From a bacterium (GTDB taxonomy: Bacteria > Elusimicrobiota > Elusimicrobia > UBA1565 > UBA9628), in the NCBI GenBank assembly GCA_021796015.1, contig JAJYOT010000005.1, positions 1 through 51,728 on the forward strand: a DNA stretch of 51,728 bases, written 5' to 3'. The notes beneath the pieces are model-generated. The model was not told the DNA's origin, did no database searches, and saw only the letters and a program-made list of their open reading frames with translations. Shown here piece after piece: positions 1-8,526 of the stretch (its first letter is position 1; every line of letters starts with the position of its first letter). The position numbers were made by a program, and so were the translations under genes.

Positions 1-107
1 TCCGCCGGCAATTCCTTTAACAGAGAGGTCTTGCCGGTCATGCGGGGGCCAAACAAAAAAGCGGAGCGCCGACTCGATCCCAAGCGAAGCGCGCGTTTAA
101 AGAGCAT
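1..107 (-). CDS. AAA_14-type P-loop ATPase, N-terminal fragment (runs off window)
   Basis: Only the first 35 codons are inside the window. From the ATG at 107 the protein begins with a basic stretch and then a P-loop, GPRMTGKTSLL. A short basic start followed directly by 'FLFGPRMTGKTS' is typical of AAA_14/DUF4143 ATPases, a widespread family of uncertain function that is often laterally transferred. The gene lies downstream of a perfect AT-rich palindrome (116-166), which probably controls it. The family call rests on the P-loop context alone because the rest is outside the window. Confidence 0.7.
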   Translation of the reverse strand, partial: MLFKRALRLGSSRRSAFLFGPRMTGKTSLLKELPA

Positions 108-115
108 AACATAAT

Positions 116-166
116 AATAACATATAGATGTTATTTAATCGTATTAAATAACATCTATATGTTATT
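116..166. promoter_or_regulatory. Perfect 24-bp palindrome upstream of the AAA_14 ATPase gene
   Basis: The arms at 116-139 and 143-166 are perfect reverse complements around the 3-nt loop CGT. Each arm also contains a smaller dyad (AACAT-ATAG-ATGTT). The sequence is almost entirely A/T in a roughly half-GC region. It lies between the stop of the 866-aa gene (188) and the ATPase start (107), so it fits an operator. A terminator is less likely because there is no GC-rich stem. Confidence 0.6.
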
Positions 167-187
167 TAAAATAACCGTGCGCGACCG

Positions 188-2788
188 CTACTGCTGGGAA
201 GGCGCCGCCGTCTTAGCAGCCGTTTGAACGGGTTGAGGGCAAGTCGAAAGGCTTTTACTGAGATCGCCTGAAAGGCTCTTCACTCCTTCATGAAGTTTGC
301 TCAAGTCTTTGATCTGACTTACCGCATCGCTTAGGGAAGATGATATATCCTTGCAAAAGACGCTGTCGTTATTGCCATCCGCGCTAGAACCAGTGTTAGA
401 GCTAGAACCCGATTGCTGTTGTTGGAAGATTGACTGTATGTCAGATCTCAAGGATTTCAAATCCCCCGCGACCGGCTTTTCCTCTTTGTTTATCACGGAT
501 GTCACATTACCTTGAATTTTTCCCTGGCAACCCTCATATTCCCCGGCCTCGGTGTTAACTGTCGTCTGAATCGTTTGAATTTCACCTGCGTACTTCTGAA
601 AGACAGGATTCCATCGTTGATCTCCCTCAAACTGGGTTACCGCTGCCGTAGCATCATTATCAGACTGATTTATCGCCCCGACATCCTTTGTTTTGACTGT
701 CCCGCTCAAGGTTCCCTTGGCTTGTCCCGCCCATCCATTCGCCAAGCTATCATCACTTTGTGCTTTCTTCAACGCCTCAAATGAGGGTGAAAAAGCAGAA
801 TTACAATCAGTCTTTAATTGTTGCACCACTCCGGAGACTCCGCTAGGATTATTCCCACTGTGATTACATAAATTGTTCAATGACGTCACATCTCCCTCAC
901 AAGCCTTCTCATTCTTATTCTTCTTATTCCCCGTTGCCGTCTGGAGTTTTTTGATCGCGGCTTGAAGCTTCGCGGCCGACGTGCCCAAATCCTGGGCAAC
1001 GGAAGATCCCGCCTGGGCTTGAGCGCGGGCGGAGGAAACAAGCCATCTCTCGGTAACCGCCCAAAGAGCGGACACCATCGGATTAAACGCGAAACCACGC
1101 ACGGGCGACGTTTCATTTTTATAATTCGACGATTGCGGGGAAGAAGTCCTGCCCATCGCTTGATGTGCGTCTTGCCCCGCTTTTTGAGCTTTTTTTAAAT
1201 CCGAGCAAACCTGATTCGCGGCATTTTTTTCGCTGCCAGAGAAAGAGCCGACCTGAGTTGGACCGCCCTGCCCTCCCGAAACACCATTAACAAAACTGCC
1301 ACACTGCGCCGCGTCCTGCTTCGCGTTGCTTAGGATACCAGAGACCGCTTTCTGCGACGAGGCATCCGGCGAAGGATTTTTTTGGGTCCCGCCGGAGCCG
1401 CCGGGCATTTTTGAACATTGAAGTGACTGTTGCCCTATTTCTAATGTATAAAGACCACTACCAAGCGGATTAGCGCAACCTAGATTATTAACCTTCTTCT
1501 GATCTCCAGAAGCTGGGCATTGTGGAGCATGTTTAATGAAAACCCCTTGTCCAATGCAACCGTTTGATATGTCTGGCGCACTGCCCTGAGGATTACTACT
1601 GCAACAGTAATCATCCCCCAAATTACCACTCGTTAACTCTGCCAGAGAATCTCCCAATGAAGTCGCGATCGCATCCACTGGTTTTGTAATCATGCTTGTC
1701 AGCATTTTTTCCTCAATATTGGGCCACATCATGGCTTTTTTCTCGGCAAGCTTCCATTGAAGGTCAATGGCTTTTTGCATATTCATCTTGGCCGCCATGA
1801 AGGCGAGGGATTCCCCCAAATTCTTACTCATCTTAACGGAATTGTTTCCCATGCCTTTATCCGCGCCGACGCTGCCGAAATGATTGGGGTTTGCCGTCGG
1901 CATTTGAACCGCCGCCGCGTTTTGAAGACCCTTGGCCGCGCTGGGATTAGAAAAACTGCTGGCAGCGTTACCCCCCGCTGTTTTCAAAGCCTCGATGGAG
2001 CCGGTTCCATTTCCCCGTTCGCTCCAAGGTCCGACTCCCTTTAAATTCGGGTTAGCCTTGACCGCGCCCAGGGAATTGCTGACATTCGGGCTATTGGGCA
2101 CATGTCCCCCGCCAATTGGCGGAAGGCTATAATGCTCGCTTCCGCCTTGAGGGCTTAAACCGCCGATTCCACTCAGCATATTTTTGCTTAAGGTGAGAGG
2201 CGGCATGGGAAGCCCGGCCCGGCCCAGGGCCGATTTCGCGGCATTTCCGCCCGCTTCGGCCAAGGCATTTTTCCAATTCGATCCGGAACCCGAACCAGAA
2301 GAGGGAGCCTCGCTGGTCGTGGCCGGGGGCTGGGCCTCGGCTTCAGGCCCTAAAATGAGACTTGCCGGATCGCGAAAATTAGCCGGGGTAATAATGTCTC
2401 CATTTTCCCCGACCTGGTTTCCGGTCGCAAAACCGTTTTCGCCGGTATCAAAAGGAGAGCCCCCCGCCCCCAGCCCGCCTTGGCCGGGCCGAAAACCCCA
2501 GCCTTCTTTAAAAACATCCGAAGAACCGTGGGTGGGAGACATCAAATATCGTTCGGCCATTGGCGCGGTAAAAAGAACGCCCAAACCCGCTAAAACAAAG
2601 GCTAAATCTTTTTTGCGGAACTGCTTAAAGCGGTCCACCAAGGTTCGCGCGCTTAAATCTTTGACCTTAAAAGCGGGGTTGCGCAAGGTTTGGGTCGTGT
2701 CCTTTAATGTCGGAATCGGCTCCCCGCTTCTTTTCTCTTCTTTTTTATTTTGAGTCGTGGGCTTGGGCGTTTCCATGGAATCAGCCAT
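188..2788 (-). CDS. Membrane-anchored Gly/Ser/Asn-rich protein of unknown function (866 aa)
   Basis: I do not recognise a family. The first 60 residues are hydrophilic and basic. A single hydrophobic helix follows (about 61-77), so the rest should be outside the inner membrane. Residues about 90-320 are Gly/Ser/Asn/Pro-rich low complexity. The centre (about 395-460) is cysteine-rich with a CC pair, and the C-terminal third is helical and Gln/Ser-rich. The start is well supported: an AGGAG sequence lies 6 nt before the ATG and overlaps the stop of the upstream 287-aa gene. The two genes are therefore translationally close and belong to one operon. The partner has the same single-helix topology, so the two may form one envelope assembly; that is inference. 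Confidence 0.75.
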   Translation of the reverse strand: MADSMETPKPTTQNKKEEKRSGEPIPTLKDTTQTLRNPAFKVKDLSARTLVDRFKQFRKKDLAFVLAGLGVLFTAPMAERYLMSPTHGSSDVFKEGWGFRPGQGGLGAGGSPFDTGENGFATGNQVGENGDIITPANFRDPASLILGPEAEAQPPATTSEAPSSGSGSGSNWKNALAEAGGNAAKSALGRAGLPMPPLTLSKNMLSGIGGLSPQGGSEHYSLPPIGGGHVPNSPNVSNSLGAVKANPNLKGVGPWSERGNGTGSIEALKTAGGNAASSFSNPSAAKGLQNAAAVQMPTANPNHFGSVGADKGMGNNSVKMSKNLGESLAFMAAKMNMQKAIDLQWKLAEKKAMMWPNIEEKMLTSMITKPVDAIATSLGDSLAELTSGNLGDDYCCSSNPQGSAPDISNGCIGQGVFIKHAPQCPASGDQKKVNNLGCANPLGSGLYTLEIGQQSLQCSKMPGGSGGTQKNPSPDASSQKAVSGILSNAKQDAAQCGSFVNGVSGGQGGPTQVGSFSGSEKNAANQVCSDLKKAQKAGQDAHQAMGRTSSPQSSNYKNETSPVRGFAFNPMVSALWAVTERWLVSSARAQAQAGSSVAQDLGTSAAKLQAAIKKLQTATGNKKNKNEKACEGDVTSLNNLCNHSGNNPSGVSGVVQQLKTDCNSAFSPSFEALKKAQSDDSLANGWAGQAKGTLSGTVKTKDVGAINQSDNDATAAVTQFEGDQRWNPVFQKYAGEIQTIQTTVNTEAGEYEGCQGKIQGNVTSVINKEEKPVAGDLKSLRSDIQSIFQQQQSGSSSNTGSSADGNNDSVFCKDISSSLSDAVSQIKDLSKLHEGVKSLSGDLSKSLSTCPQPVQTAAKTAAPSQQ

Positions 2789-2797
2789 AAAAGTCTC

Positions 2798-3661
2798 CTA
2801 GAAAAGCGGCACTCCTAATTTATGAATCTCCGGCGAAGAGGAAGAACCATCTCCTCTCAGCATCACGAGACTCCGGTACACCCCGTCGGAACCGTCAAAA
2901 ATAGACGAGAGTTGGGCGGCGTCGTATTCCACGGAAGAAGGACAGCCGTCGTTTTTACAAAGGAAAGAAGACTCCGCCTTGGCCCGGGCCAGCTGCATCA
3001 TGGCGCAACTGGGGCCGTCCACGCATCCCTTGGAACGGCTGTCAAAGGTCCGAGTAAAATCAGACGTTTTGACCCGCCGGGGAACGCGGCCCGCACGGCG
3101 TACCATGGAGGAAGAAACCTTCCCCACTTGCGGACTACGGTTTAAAGCCCAGGTCAAAAGATCCCCCTCATCTGAAGACAAGTATGAATTTTGCGGAAAA
3201 GGATCTTTTTTGACATAGACGGAATCGGGATGAGCCTTTGCGTCCGAGAGATTGGTGAGGCCTGAAACGCTGGTGGGGCGACCCAATTTTTCATCCCAAG
3301 AAACTCTTTTTAAATTTTCAAGAGCGCCCGCCAAACGAAAGGAAGATTCCTCCTCGGAAATCGCAACAGGCCGAAGAAGGCGATGATGACCCGGTTCATC
3401 AAACGAGCCTTGATAATGAAACCCATGGGAAAACCACAGAGAGCCCCACCAACCCGGCGGCGTTAAAAAAAGAACCCCTAAGATCACCGCAAAAGCCCAC
3501 AGAAAGAGGCCGGAACCTCGTTTTTTCTTTTTCTTCTCCCAAAATTGCGCCATGGTTTTTTTTTGAAACGGACTCTGGCCGTTCTCCAACAAATCTGGAA
3601 ACGGCACTTCCTTGCCCATGCTCGGTCGGAACCAGCCATCTCCTGCTTTAGGCGCGGTCAT
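2798..3661 (-). CDS. Single-pass membrane protein of unknown function (287 aa)
   Basis: Unrecognised. A Lys-rich cytoplasmic stretch (about 43-49) precedes one hydrophobic segment (about 51-67), then a hydrophilic exported domain of about 220 residues with four cysteines near its C-terminus. I chose the ATG at 3661 because a promoter fits exactly: TTGACA (3691-3696), 17-bp spacer, TACACT (3668-3673), then 6 nt to the ATG. The mRNA would be leaderless. An in-frame TTG two codons upstream lies in the interval between the -10 box and the start and is unlikely. It is the first gene of the operon with the 866-aa protein and the first of five units carrying the phased GTAAAAA element. Confidence 0.75.
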   Translation of the reverse strand: MTAPKAGDGWFRPSMGKEVPFPDLLENGQSPFQKKTMAQFWEKKKKKRGSGLFLWAFAVILGVLFLTPPGWWGSLWFSHGFHYQGSFDEPGHHRLLRPVAISEEESSFRLAGALENLKRVSWDEKLGRPTSVSGLTNLSDAKAHPDSVYVKKDPFPQNSYLSSDEGDLLTWALNRSPQVGKVSSSMVRRAGRVPRRVKTSDFTRTFDSRSKGCVDGPSCAMMQLARAKAESSFLCKNDGCPSSVEYDAAQLSSIFDGSDGVYRSLVMLRGDGSSSSPEIHKLGVPLF

Positions 3662-3667
3662 ACCCAA

Positions 3668-3728
3668 AGTGTAATAGGGCTTTCTTCTCTTGTCAATGGG
3701 GGGCGAATTTTTTTACCGATTTTTTACT
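3668..3728 (-). promoter_or_regulatory. Promoter with phased GTAAAAA element, copy A
   Basis: Read on the minus strand: an AGTAAAAAATCGGTAAAAAAA element (3708-3728), an 11-bp gap, TTGACA (3691-3696), a 17-bp spacer and TACACT (3668-3673). The ATG follows 6 nt later. Copies B-E share the same element at nearly the same distance from the -35 box. Confidence 0.7.
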
Positions 3729-3756
3729 ATTGCCCTTCCCCAATAACCATAAGGAC

Positions 3757-3788
3757 GGCACCCGGCGCAATATAATGCGCCGAGTGCC
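3757..3788. terminator. Strong hairpin between the 3866 and 3661 genes
   Basis: GGCAC (57-61), one unpaired base, CGGCGCA (63-69), loop ATATAA, TGCGCCG (76-82), one unpaired base, GTGCC (84-88): 12 base pairs with one mismatch. It lies downstream of the lipoprotein gene that stops at 3866 on the minus strand. No U-tract follows, so intrinsic termination is only possible; a processing site is an alternative. Confidence 0.4.
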
Positions 3789-3865
3789 CGCGGAAAGGTT
3801 AGATTCACTGATGATTCCTCTTACCGCAGGCATTGTCCCAACCTCAAGGTTATCGAGGAAAGGGA

Positions 3866-4459
3866 CTATTGCCCACGGGCGGCCGGGGTCTCGGCGGAAT
3901 CAAAAGGCAAAGGCAAACTATAAGAGGAGCTGGAATCTCCGGAAACCTTCGCCTCGGGGTTTAGTTTTTCCCACGAGGCGATAAACCAAGCGTTTTTTTG
4001 ATGAACCAAGACGTCTCTTTCATAGCCCAAGAAACTACCTCCGCCCTGAGCGGTAATCACCACATATCGAACGCGAACGACCGCGCGAACATAGGACATC
4101 TGGTCAATAAAAAGATTTTTAACCACAAAATGAGAACTGGGGTGCGTCTTGAAAAATTTTTTGGCCCAGGCGTGGATATGGTTCCAGTCCATGGGCTGGG
4201 TAATGGTCGGCAGATATAAATTAGAAAAAGCCTCGGCGTTTCCGGAAAAAAACGCGCTGTCGACTTCTTCGTAGTAAAAATTTTCTATCGTCTGCTGGAG
4301 GGCGAACTGGGTAGGCGTCATGGGCTTACTGAAACTGAAACTAAATTCATGGGTTAAATCAGTCACAAACGAACAGGAAAAAAGCGAAAGGGAAAGCGCG
4401 GACAGCAAAAAGCCGTAACCCAAAATTCTCAAGGACGGCTTTTTCTCTTCGATCTTCAT
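3866..4459 (-). CDS. Lipoprotein with NTF2/SnoaL-like domain (197 aa)
   Basis: After a basic N-terminus comes a hydrophobic signal ending in LFSC, a lipobox, with the lipidated Cys at about residue 29. The remainder (about 45-165) has the helix-then-sheet pattern of NTF2-like folds: an early helix with FYYEEVDSAFF, then strands alternating hydrophobic residues (FVVKNLFI, RAVVRVRYVVI, AWFIASW). NTF2-like lipoproteins are usually binding or assembly proteins; no catalytic residues can be assigned. A TATAAT (4483-4488, minus strand) lies about 24 nt before the ATG. The gene is divergent from the hydrolase at 4491 with only 31 bp between starts. Confidence 0.7.
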   Translation of the reverse strand: MKIEEKKPSLRILGYGFLLSALSLSLFSCSFVTDLTHEFSFSFSKPMTPTQFALQQTIENFYYEEVDSAFFSGNAEAFSNLYLPTITQPMDWNHIHAWAKKFFKTHPSSHFVVKNLFIDQMSYVRAVVRVRYVVITAQGGGSFLGYERDVLVHQKNAWFIASWEKLNPEAKVSGDSSSSYSLPLPFDSAETPAARGQ

Positions 4460-4490
4460 TTTTGGGAACCGCGATTTATTCTATTATAAA

Positions 4491-5405
4491 ATGACCGTGT
4501 TTAAATCGATTCTTTTACTTTTTACGATTCATTCTTGGGGCCTCGGCTTAACTTGCCCTGCGGCGCCCACGCCTTTTCATCTCTCGAAACCGGAAACCAA
4601 GGGCCTTCATTTTGAGACGCTGACTTTCCCCTCCCACATTCACAGCTTGTTTAAGGCCAATAACACGGTCTGGGCCCACTACGTTCTCCCCCAAGGTTCC
4701 AAACCTTTTCCGGTGATCTTAGTTTTGCCCGTCATGGCCGCGCCGAACACCTGGATTGAAAAACAATTCATCCGCAAATTCGTGGCGGCAGGGTTTGCGG
4801 TGTTATTTCTTGAAACGCCCTACCAATTTCACCGGCGGCCCAATCGCTCGGTTCCCAGCGGAGAGGTTTTTCTGGCGCGCGACCCGAAAATTTTAGCCCA
4901 AAATTTTCGTCAAGCGGTTTCAGACTCTTGCCAAGCCCTCGCTTGGTTACAAAAGCGACCGGAAATCAACCCTCAAAAAATCGGAATTTTTGGAATCAGC
5001 CTCGGCTCCCTCGTTGGAAGCGCGACCTATTCTATCAGCCCTATTCCACGCTACGGAGTTTTTCTCTTAGGCGGCGCCGATTTGCCCAATCTTCTTTTTC
5101 ATAGCGCCATGACCGCTCCTTTCGTCAAAAAAATCGGCGTTACGGAAGATGAATTACGCGCGGCTTGGAAAGGAATGGACGCGCTGGACTACTCAAAAGC
5201 GAACGCGCATAAGCCCGCCCTTCTCATCAACGCCAGCTGGGACCAAATCATCCCTAGACGAAACGCGCTCGCGCTTAAAAAAGCGTTCCCGGACAGCCGC
5301 CAGATCTGGGTTCCCTTCGGCCATTACAGCGCGATGATTCATCTTTTTTGGATTCCCAACTACGTCGCGCGCGCGTTTCGCCGTCAGTTTTTCCCCGAAA
5401 ATTGA
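4491..5405 (+). CDS. Exported alpha/beta hydrolase
   Basis: The N-terminus (about 1-26) is a signal peptide. The catalytic triad can be read from the sequence: nucleophile Ser170 in GISLGS, Asp251 in SWDQIIP and His278 in FGHYS, in the order and spacing of dienelactone hydrolase/acetyl-xylan-esterase-like enzymes. LPQGSKPFPVILVLP near residues 65-80 matches the first core strands. It probably cleaves an ester in the periplasm; the substrate is unknown. It is the only plus-strand gene in the first 15 kb. It converges on the 5384-6757 gene and the coding ends overlap by 22 bp. Confidence 0.8.
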   Translation: MTVFKSILLLFTIHSWGLGLTCPAAPTPFHLSKPETKGLHFETLTFPSHIHSLFKANNTVWAHYVLPQGSKPFPVILVLPVMAAPNTWIEKQFIRKFVAAGFAVLFLETPYQFHRRPNRSVPSGEVFLARDPKILAQNFRQAVSDSCQALAWLQKRPEINPQKIGIFGISLGSLVGSATYSISPIPRYGVFLLGGADLPNLLFHSAMTAPFVKKIGVTEDELRAAWKGMDALDYSKANAHKPALLINASWDQIIPRRNALALKKAFPDSRQIWVPFGHYSAMIHLFWIPNYVARAFRRQFFPEN

Positions 5406-6757
5406 GCCCGGGCGCAGGCCCGAACAGCCGCGGCGCTGGAATATTTCCCGCTTGCGGCTTCTTTGACGCAACGCTGATACGCGGAAACAATTTTCTTCTG
5501 CTCCGGAGCCGCCACTTCATTTTGATTGGTTTTGGATTCGTCAATATTTTTCCCGCGGCAATCGCGATCAAAGACTTGTTGCAAACCTCCTACGAACGGG
5601 AGAGTCTGCTGGGATAGTTGGGACTCGTATCTAAAACAAGTAAGGTCATTGGATTTTACCGGCTTATTCGCGGCTTTTCGGGCGCGCTCAAGTTTTTTTG
5701 TTCGCAAAGCAATCTTTTTTCGCAATTTTTTAGCTTGTCGATTATGTTTCGCGACATTTTTATTTAATTGAGAAGCCTCACTGTTAATATGCCTTGCAGC
5801 TTCACTCATGGTTTTTGGATCTAGGACCCAGTCTTTAGATCGAAGCCCCAGGCCCGCCGCTAAGCTTCGATCCAAATAGTCCCGTCCTTGGAGATTCATG
5901 GTTTGAGGCGCCGGTTTCACAACGGGCGCAGTCTTGGTTTTTGAGCTAGAGATAGACGTGGGAGAATATTGAATGTTTTGAAGAAGGGCCGCGCAAGTGG
6001 GGCTCACCTCTCCCGCGCCAATATTCTCGCAGCGGCTCACCGTCATTTGCTGCGCCGCGGGCTTAGACTGATTGGCTTTAAGCAAATCCGCGTCCGCCAT
6101 TTTTTTGTATTTACCCGCGAAACGCTCATCTTCCGAAATTTGATTTTCTTGACTCTCGACGTACTGATTAAACGCCTCGGGGTTGGTCGCGGCCATTTGT
6201 TGGGCCTTAGGGCTCGATTCCCAACTCTCCAACTTTTTCTGTTTAGATGAGGCTGTCGTGTCAAATGTTTTTGCTAAATTTGCCCATCCTCCCGTTTGAC
6301 TTTGAGAGAAAGACCCATTCTGGCTGGCGGAAGGCATTGTTAATGAGGAGTTTGATTTTGACGAATTTCTAACCCCTGGATTCAAACCTGCCGCATTTTT
6401 TTCTGCTCCCGGTCCCTGAATCAAAGCCCAAAAACGATTTCCTCGCCGCTGATTATCCTGGATGGTCAAGTATCCATTCCCTAGCCCTGCCCGAACATTA
6501 CCCGCCAAATGACTCACAAACGATTTCATTCTCCTTTCTGCTCGCAAATCAGCATCCTGTGAAGCCAAAGACAAATCACTCGTCCTAGAGAAAGCGCAGG
6601 CATAGTAATGACCATTGTTCTTAACGACATGGGTTTTTGATTGAATACATTGCAGCATAATATCGCCTACTTTTGATGACGCCCAAGAACGAAGAGCGGA
6701 TAGAAAGAGAGTCATCGCCGATAAGACCGCAATGTAAGAAAATTTTGTTTTATTCAT
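5384..6757 (-). CDS. Exported protein of unknown function with C-terminal coiled coil (457 aa)
   Basis: Residues 1-27 form a typical signal peptide ending near SWA. The mature part has no family I recognise. It is Ser/Asn/Gln-rich, with a Lys/Arg-rich helical stretch (about 325-370) likely to form a coiled coil, and a few scattered cysteines. The start is supported by GGAGG (6768-6772) 10 nt before the ATG and by promoter copy B. The promoter is almost identical to that of the neighbouring peptidase gene at 8446, so the two exported proteins are very likely co-regulated. Confidence 0.75.
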   Translation of the reverse strand: MNKTKFSYIAVLSAMTLFLSALRSWASSKVGDIMLQCIQSKTHVVKNNGHYYACAFSRTSDLSLASQDADLRAERRMKSFVSHLAGNVRAGLGNGYLTIQDNQRRGNRFWALIQGPGAEKNAAGLNPGVRNSSKSNSSLTMPSASQNGSFSQSQTGGWANLAKTFDTTASSKQKKLESWESSPKAQQMAATNPEAFNQYVESQENQISEDERFAGKYKKMADADLLKANQSKPAAQQMTVSRCENIGAGEVSPTCAALLQNIQYSPTSISSSKTKTAPVVKPAPQTMNLQGRDYLDRSLAAGLGLRSKDWVLDPKTMSEAARHINSEASQLNKNVAKHNRQAKKLRKKIALRTKKLERARKAANKPVKSNDLTCFRYESQLSQQTLPFVGGLQQVFDRDCRGKNIDESKTNQNEVAAPEQKKIVSAYQRCVKEAASGKYSSAAAVRACARAQFSGKN

Positions 6758-6765
6758 GGTTTAAT

Positions 6766-6841
6766 AACCTCCGCTTCTAATATATAACCCCACTTTCCAG
6801 ATTTTTCAAGGACTTTTTGATTTTTTTACCGAAATTTTACC
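6766..6841 (-). promoter_or_regulatory. Promoter and RBS with phased GTAAAAA element, copy B
   Basis: On the minus strand: GGTAAAATTTCGGTAAAAAAA (6821-6841), 11-bp gap, TTGAAA (6804-6809), 17-bp spacer, TATATA (6781-6786), and GGAGG (6768-6772). About 75 bp are nearly identical to copy C, with one substitution in the spacer and a small difference in the A-tract. Confidence 0.75.
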
Positions 6842-6892
6842 GTTGCTTTTAATAGAAGCCGCCGCGGAAAAGGATGACTCCGACATTTTCAT

Positions 6893-8446
6893 CTATTTTG
6901 GAACAAGATAGGTCATCTCATCGTAGCCATAACGCCAAGCGCGCAGGAAATTCTCCGCTTTGACGAAACGCCCGCCCTCGCCGGTACCGGTATCGTTAAT
7001 CCAATAACCCGCGACCCGGCCGGTCGTGGAGTTAACCTCCTCGGCGGTGACGTAAACATCGTGATCAGCCGTGTTGTATTTATGATCTCCCTTACCGGGC
7101 GGAATGGGTGGAAGGCTAGGGGATTGGCCATGCTTCCAAAGCAACTCGGCCCAGACGCTCACAACAGCTCCGTGATGATCGCGTATGGCCTCATCCAAGC
7201 GTTTCTGATCGACAAGTTGCTGATTAGAAGTCGGGCGATATCTTCTCTTCACTTGGGGAGAAACATTCAGGTAAGACACGGAATTAAAGCCGAACAAGCC
7301 TGCGAGTTTCTTTAAGTCCTTGGGCGTAGTTCCTCCCCAATCCTCCGGGTCTCCAGGGTTTATCTTTTGTAAATCAGGAATTTCGGCATGCGCCACTTGA
7401 GCGACCGTTTGAACTGAAACCTGTTTCCCGTTCGCCCGCAATAATTCCGAAAGCGAGGATAGCCCACAAGTGCCGTCTTTTTGCTGAAATGCGAGTTCGG
7501 CTTTTTGGTTAGGGCGTCCCACCGTGCGTGTCATGCCTATTTTGTGCCAAAGCTTCACGCTCATTTCCTGAAATTTACGCCACTCGCCGGGCAATTTCCC
7601 ACGGGAGTCATAATTACGCTTGGTGACAATATCATTCGGAGGAGGGGGAGAAGGGAAATCCATTCTTATGGGAATTTGATACTGCCCCTCTTGCTGGGCA
7701 TGAGCCAAGGACCCCTCTCTCGGCATCACGCCCGCATTCAATGAGCTTACATGATCTGATTGCGTTTCCTTTGTAAAAGCGCCCAACTGCCCCATAATTG
7801 ACTGCACTCGTTTTCGATCCTTGGCATAATTTTTCGATTGAATGTCATTGTTGGCCGTTTGCAGCCGTTCCCGCAATTGGCGAATTGCGCCCAAATAGAC
7901 GCCGGCATCCCAAGTGTTGTAATAGAGACCTTTCCCTTTGGGATTGAGGTAAGCGACCTGGGGAGTCCCATGAGACTGATCTTTCCACAAGAAACTTTGA
8001 GAACTATCCGCCGCCACCTCAACAGCTTTCCAAGCAGCGTTCAACCGCGATTGCGAACTTTTCCCAGCGGAATTAAGGGCGTCAATTAACGCTCTCGCTT
8101 TATGGAGCGCCGTTTGATAAATTTTAAAATCGTTCTTAGCCTCCTTAATATTTTCCGCTTGATCCCTTTCCGAAAAAGAATTCCACTCGGATAGTCGTTG
8201 GTCGTCGACGGATTTCTCCAATGAAGCAATGTAATCGCAAACATATTGCGGGAAGTCTTTCTTCACGGCGAACGCGGAAGGAATGCCGCTACAAACCGCA
8301 ACGCCTTCAGTAACCGCAGAAGCCCTACAAGGATAAATTTTGGCGATATGGTAATGCCAGCACGTCGGCGCGGAAAAGCCCGGACTTGGCAGAACAAGAG
8401 ACGCGAAAAGAGCCGCCCCACCAGCAAACATTCTCCGATCTATCAC
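6893..8446 (-). CDS. Exported papain-fold (C39-like) cysteine peptidase
   Basis: A signal peptide (MFAGGAALFASLVLPS... cleaved near FSA) is followed by a helical region (about 70-300) and a C-terminal peptidase-like domain. Numbered from the TTG at 8452, the core residues are Gln323/Gln324, Cys329 in GTCGLSS, His464 in ADHDVYV and Asn486/Asp487 in YWINDTG. That is the Gln-Cys-His-Asp order of papain-fold C39/transglutaminase-like enzymes. I prefer the GTG at 8446 as start because it is 6 nt after GGAGG; the TTG at 8452 and the ATG at 8431 are alternatives. The target may be a cell-surface or co-exported protein. C39 proteases of ABC exporters are fused to transporters, and this one is not. 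Family assignment is by motif only. Confidence 0.7.
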   Translation of the reverse strand: MIDRRMFAGGAALFASLVLPSPGFSAPTCWHYHIAKIYPCRASAVTEGVAVCSGIPSAFAVKKDFPQYVCDYIASLEKSVDDQRLSEWNSFSERDQAENIKEAKNDFKIYQTALHKARALIDALNSAGKSSQSRLNAAWKAVEVAADSSQSFLWKDQSHGTPQVAYLNPKGKGLYYNTWDAGVYLGAIRQLRERLQTANNDIQSKNYAKDRKRVQSIMGQLGAFTKETQSDHVSSLNAGVMPREGSLAHAQQEGQYQIPIRMDFPSPPPPNDIVTKRNYDSRGKLPGEWRKFQEMSVKLWHKIGMTRTVGRPNQKAELAFQQKDGTCGLSSLSELLRANGKQVSVQTVAQVAHAEIPDLQKINPGDPEDWGGTTPKDLKKLAGLFGFNSVSYLNVSPQVKRRYRPTSNQQLVDQKRLDEAIRDHHGAVVSVWAELLWKHGQSPSLPPIPPGKGDHKYNTADHDVYVTAEEVNSTTGRVAGYWINDTGTGEGGRFVKAENFLRAWRYGYDEMTYLVPK

Positions 8447-8450
8447 GCAC

Positions 8451-8526
8451 AACCTCCGCTTCTAATATATAACCCCACTTTCCCGATTTTTCAAGGACTT
8501 TTTGATTTTTTTACCGAATTTTTTAC
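8451..8526 (-). promoter_or_regulatory. Promoter and RBS with phased GTAAAAA element, copy C
   Basis: On the minus strand: GTAAAAAATTCGGTAAAAAAA (8506-8526), 11-bp gap, TTGAAA (8489-8494), 17-bp spacer, TATATA (8466-8471), GGAGG (8453-8457). The element begins inside the stop codon of the upstream lipoprotein gene (8523). Confidence 0.75.

Noticed and set aside
3730..3870. Possible tRNA or small RNA around the hairpin at 3757.
   Set aside because: No cloverleaf, T-loop or acceptor pairing could be formed.
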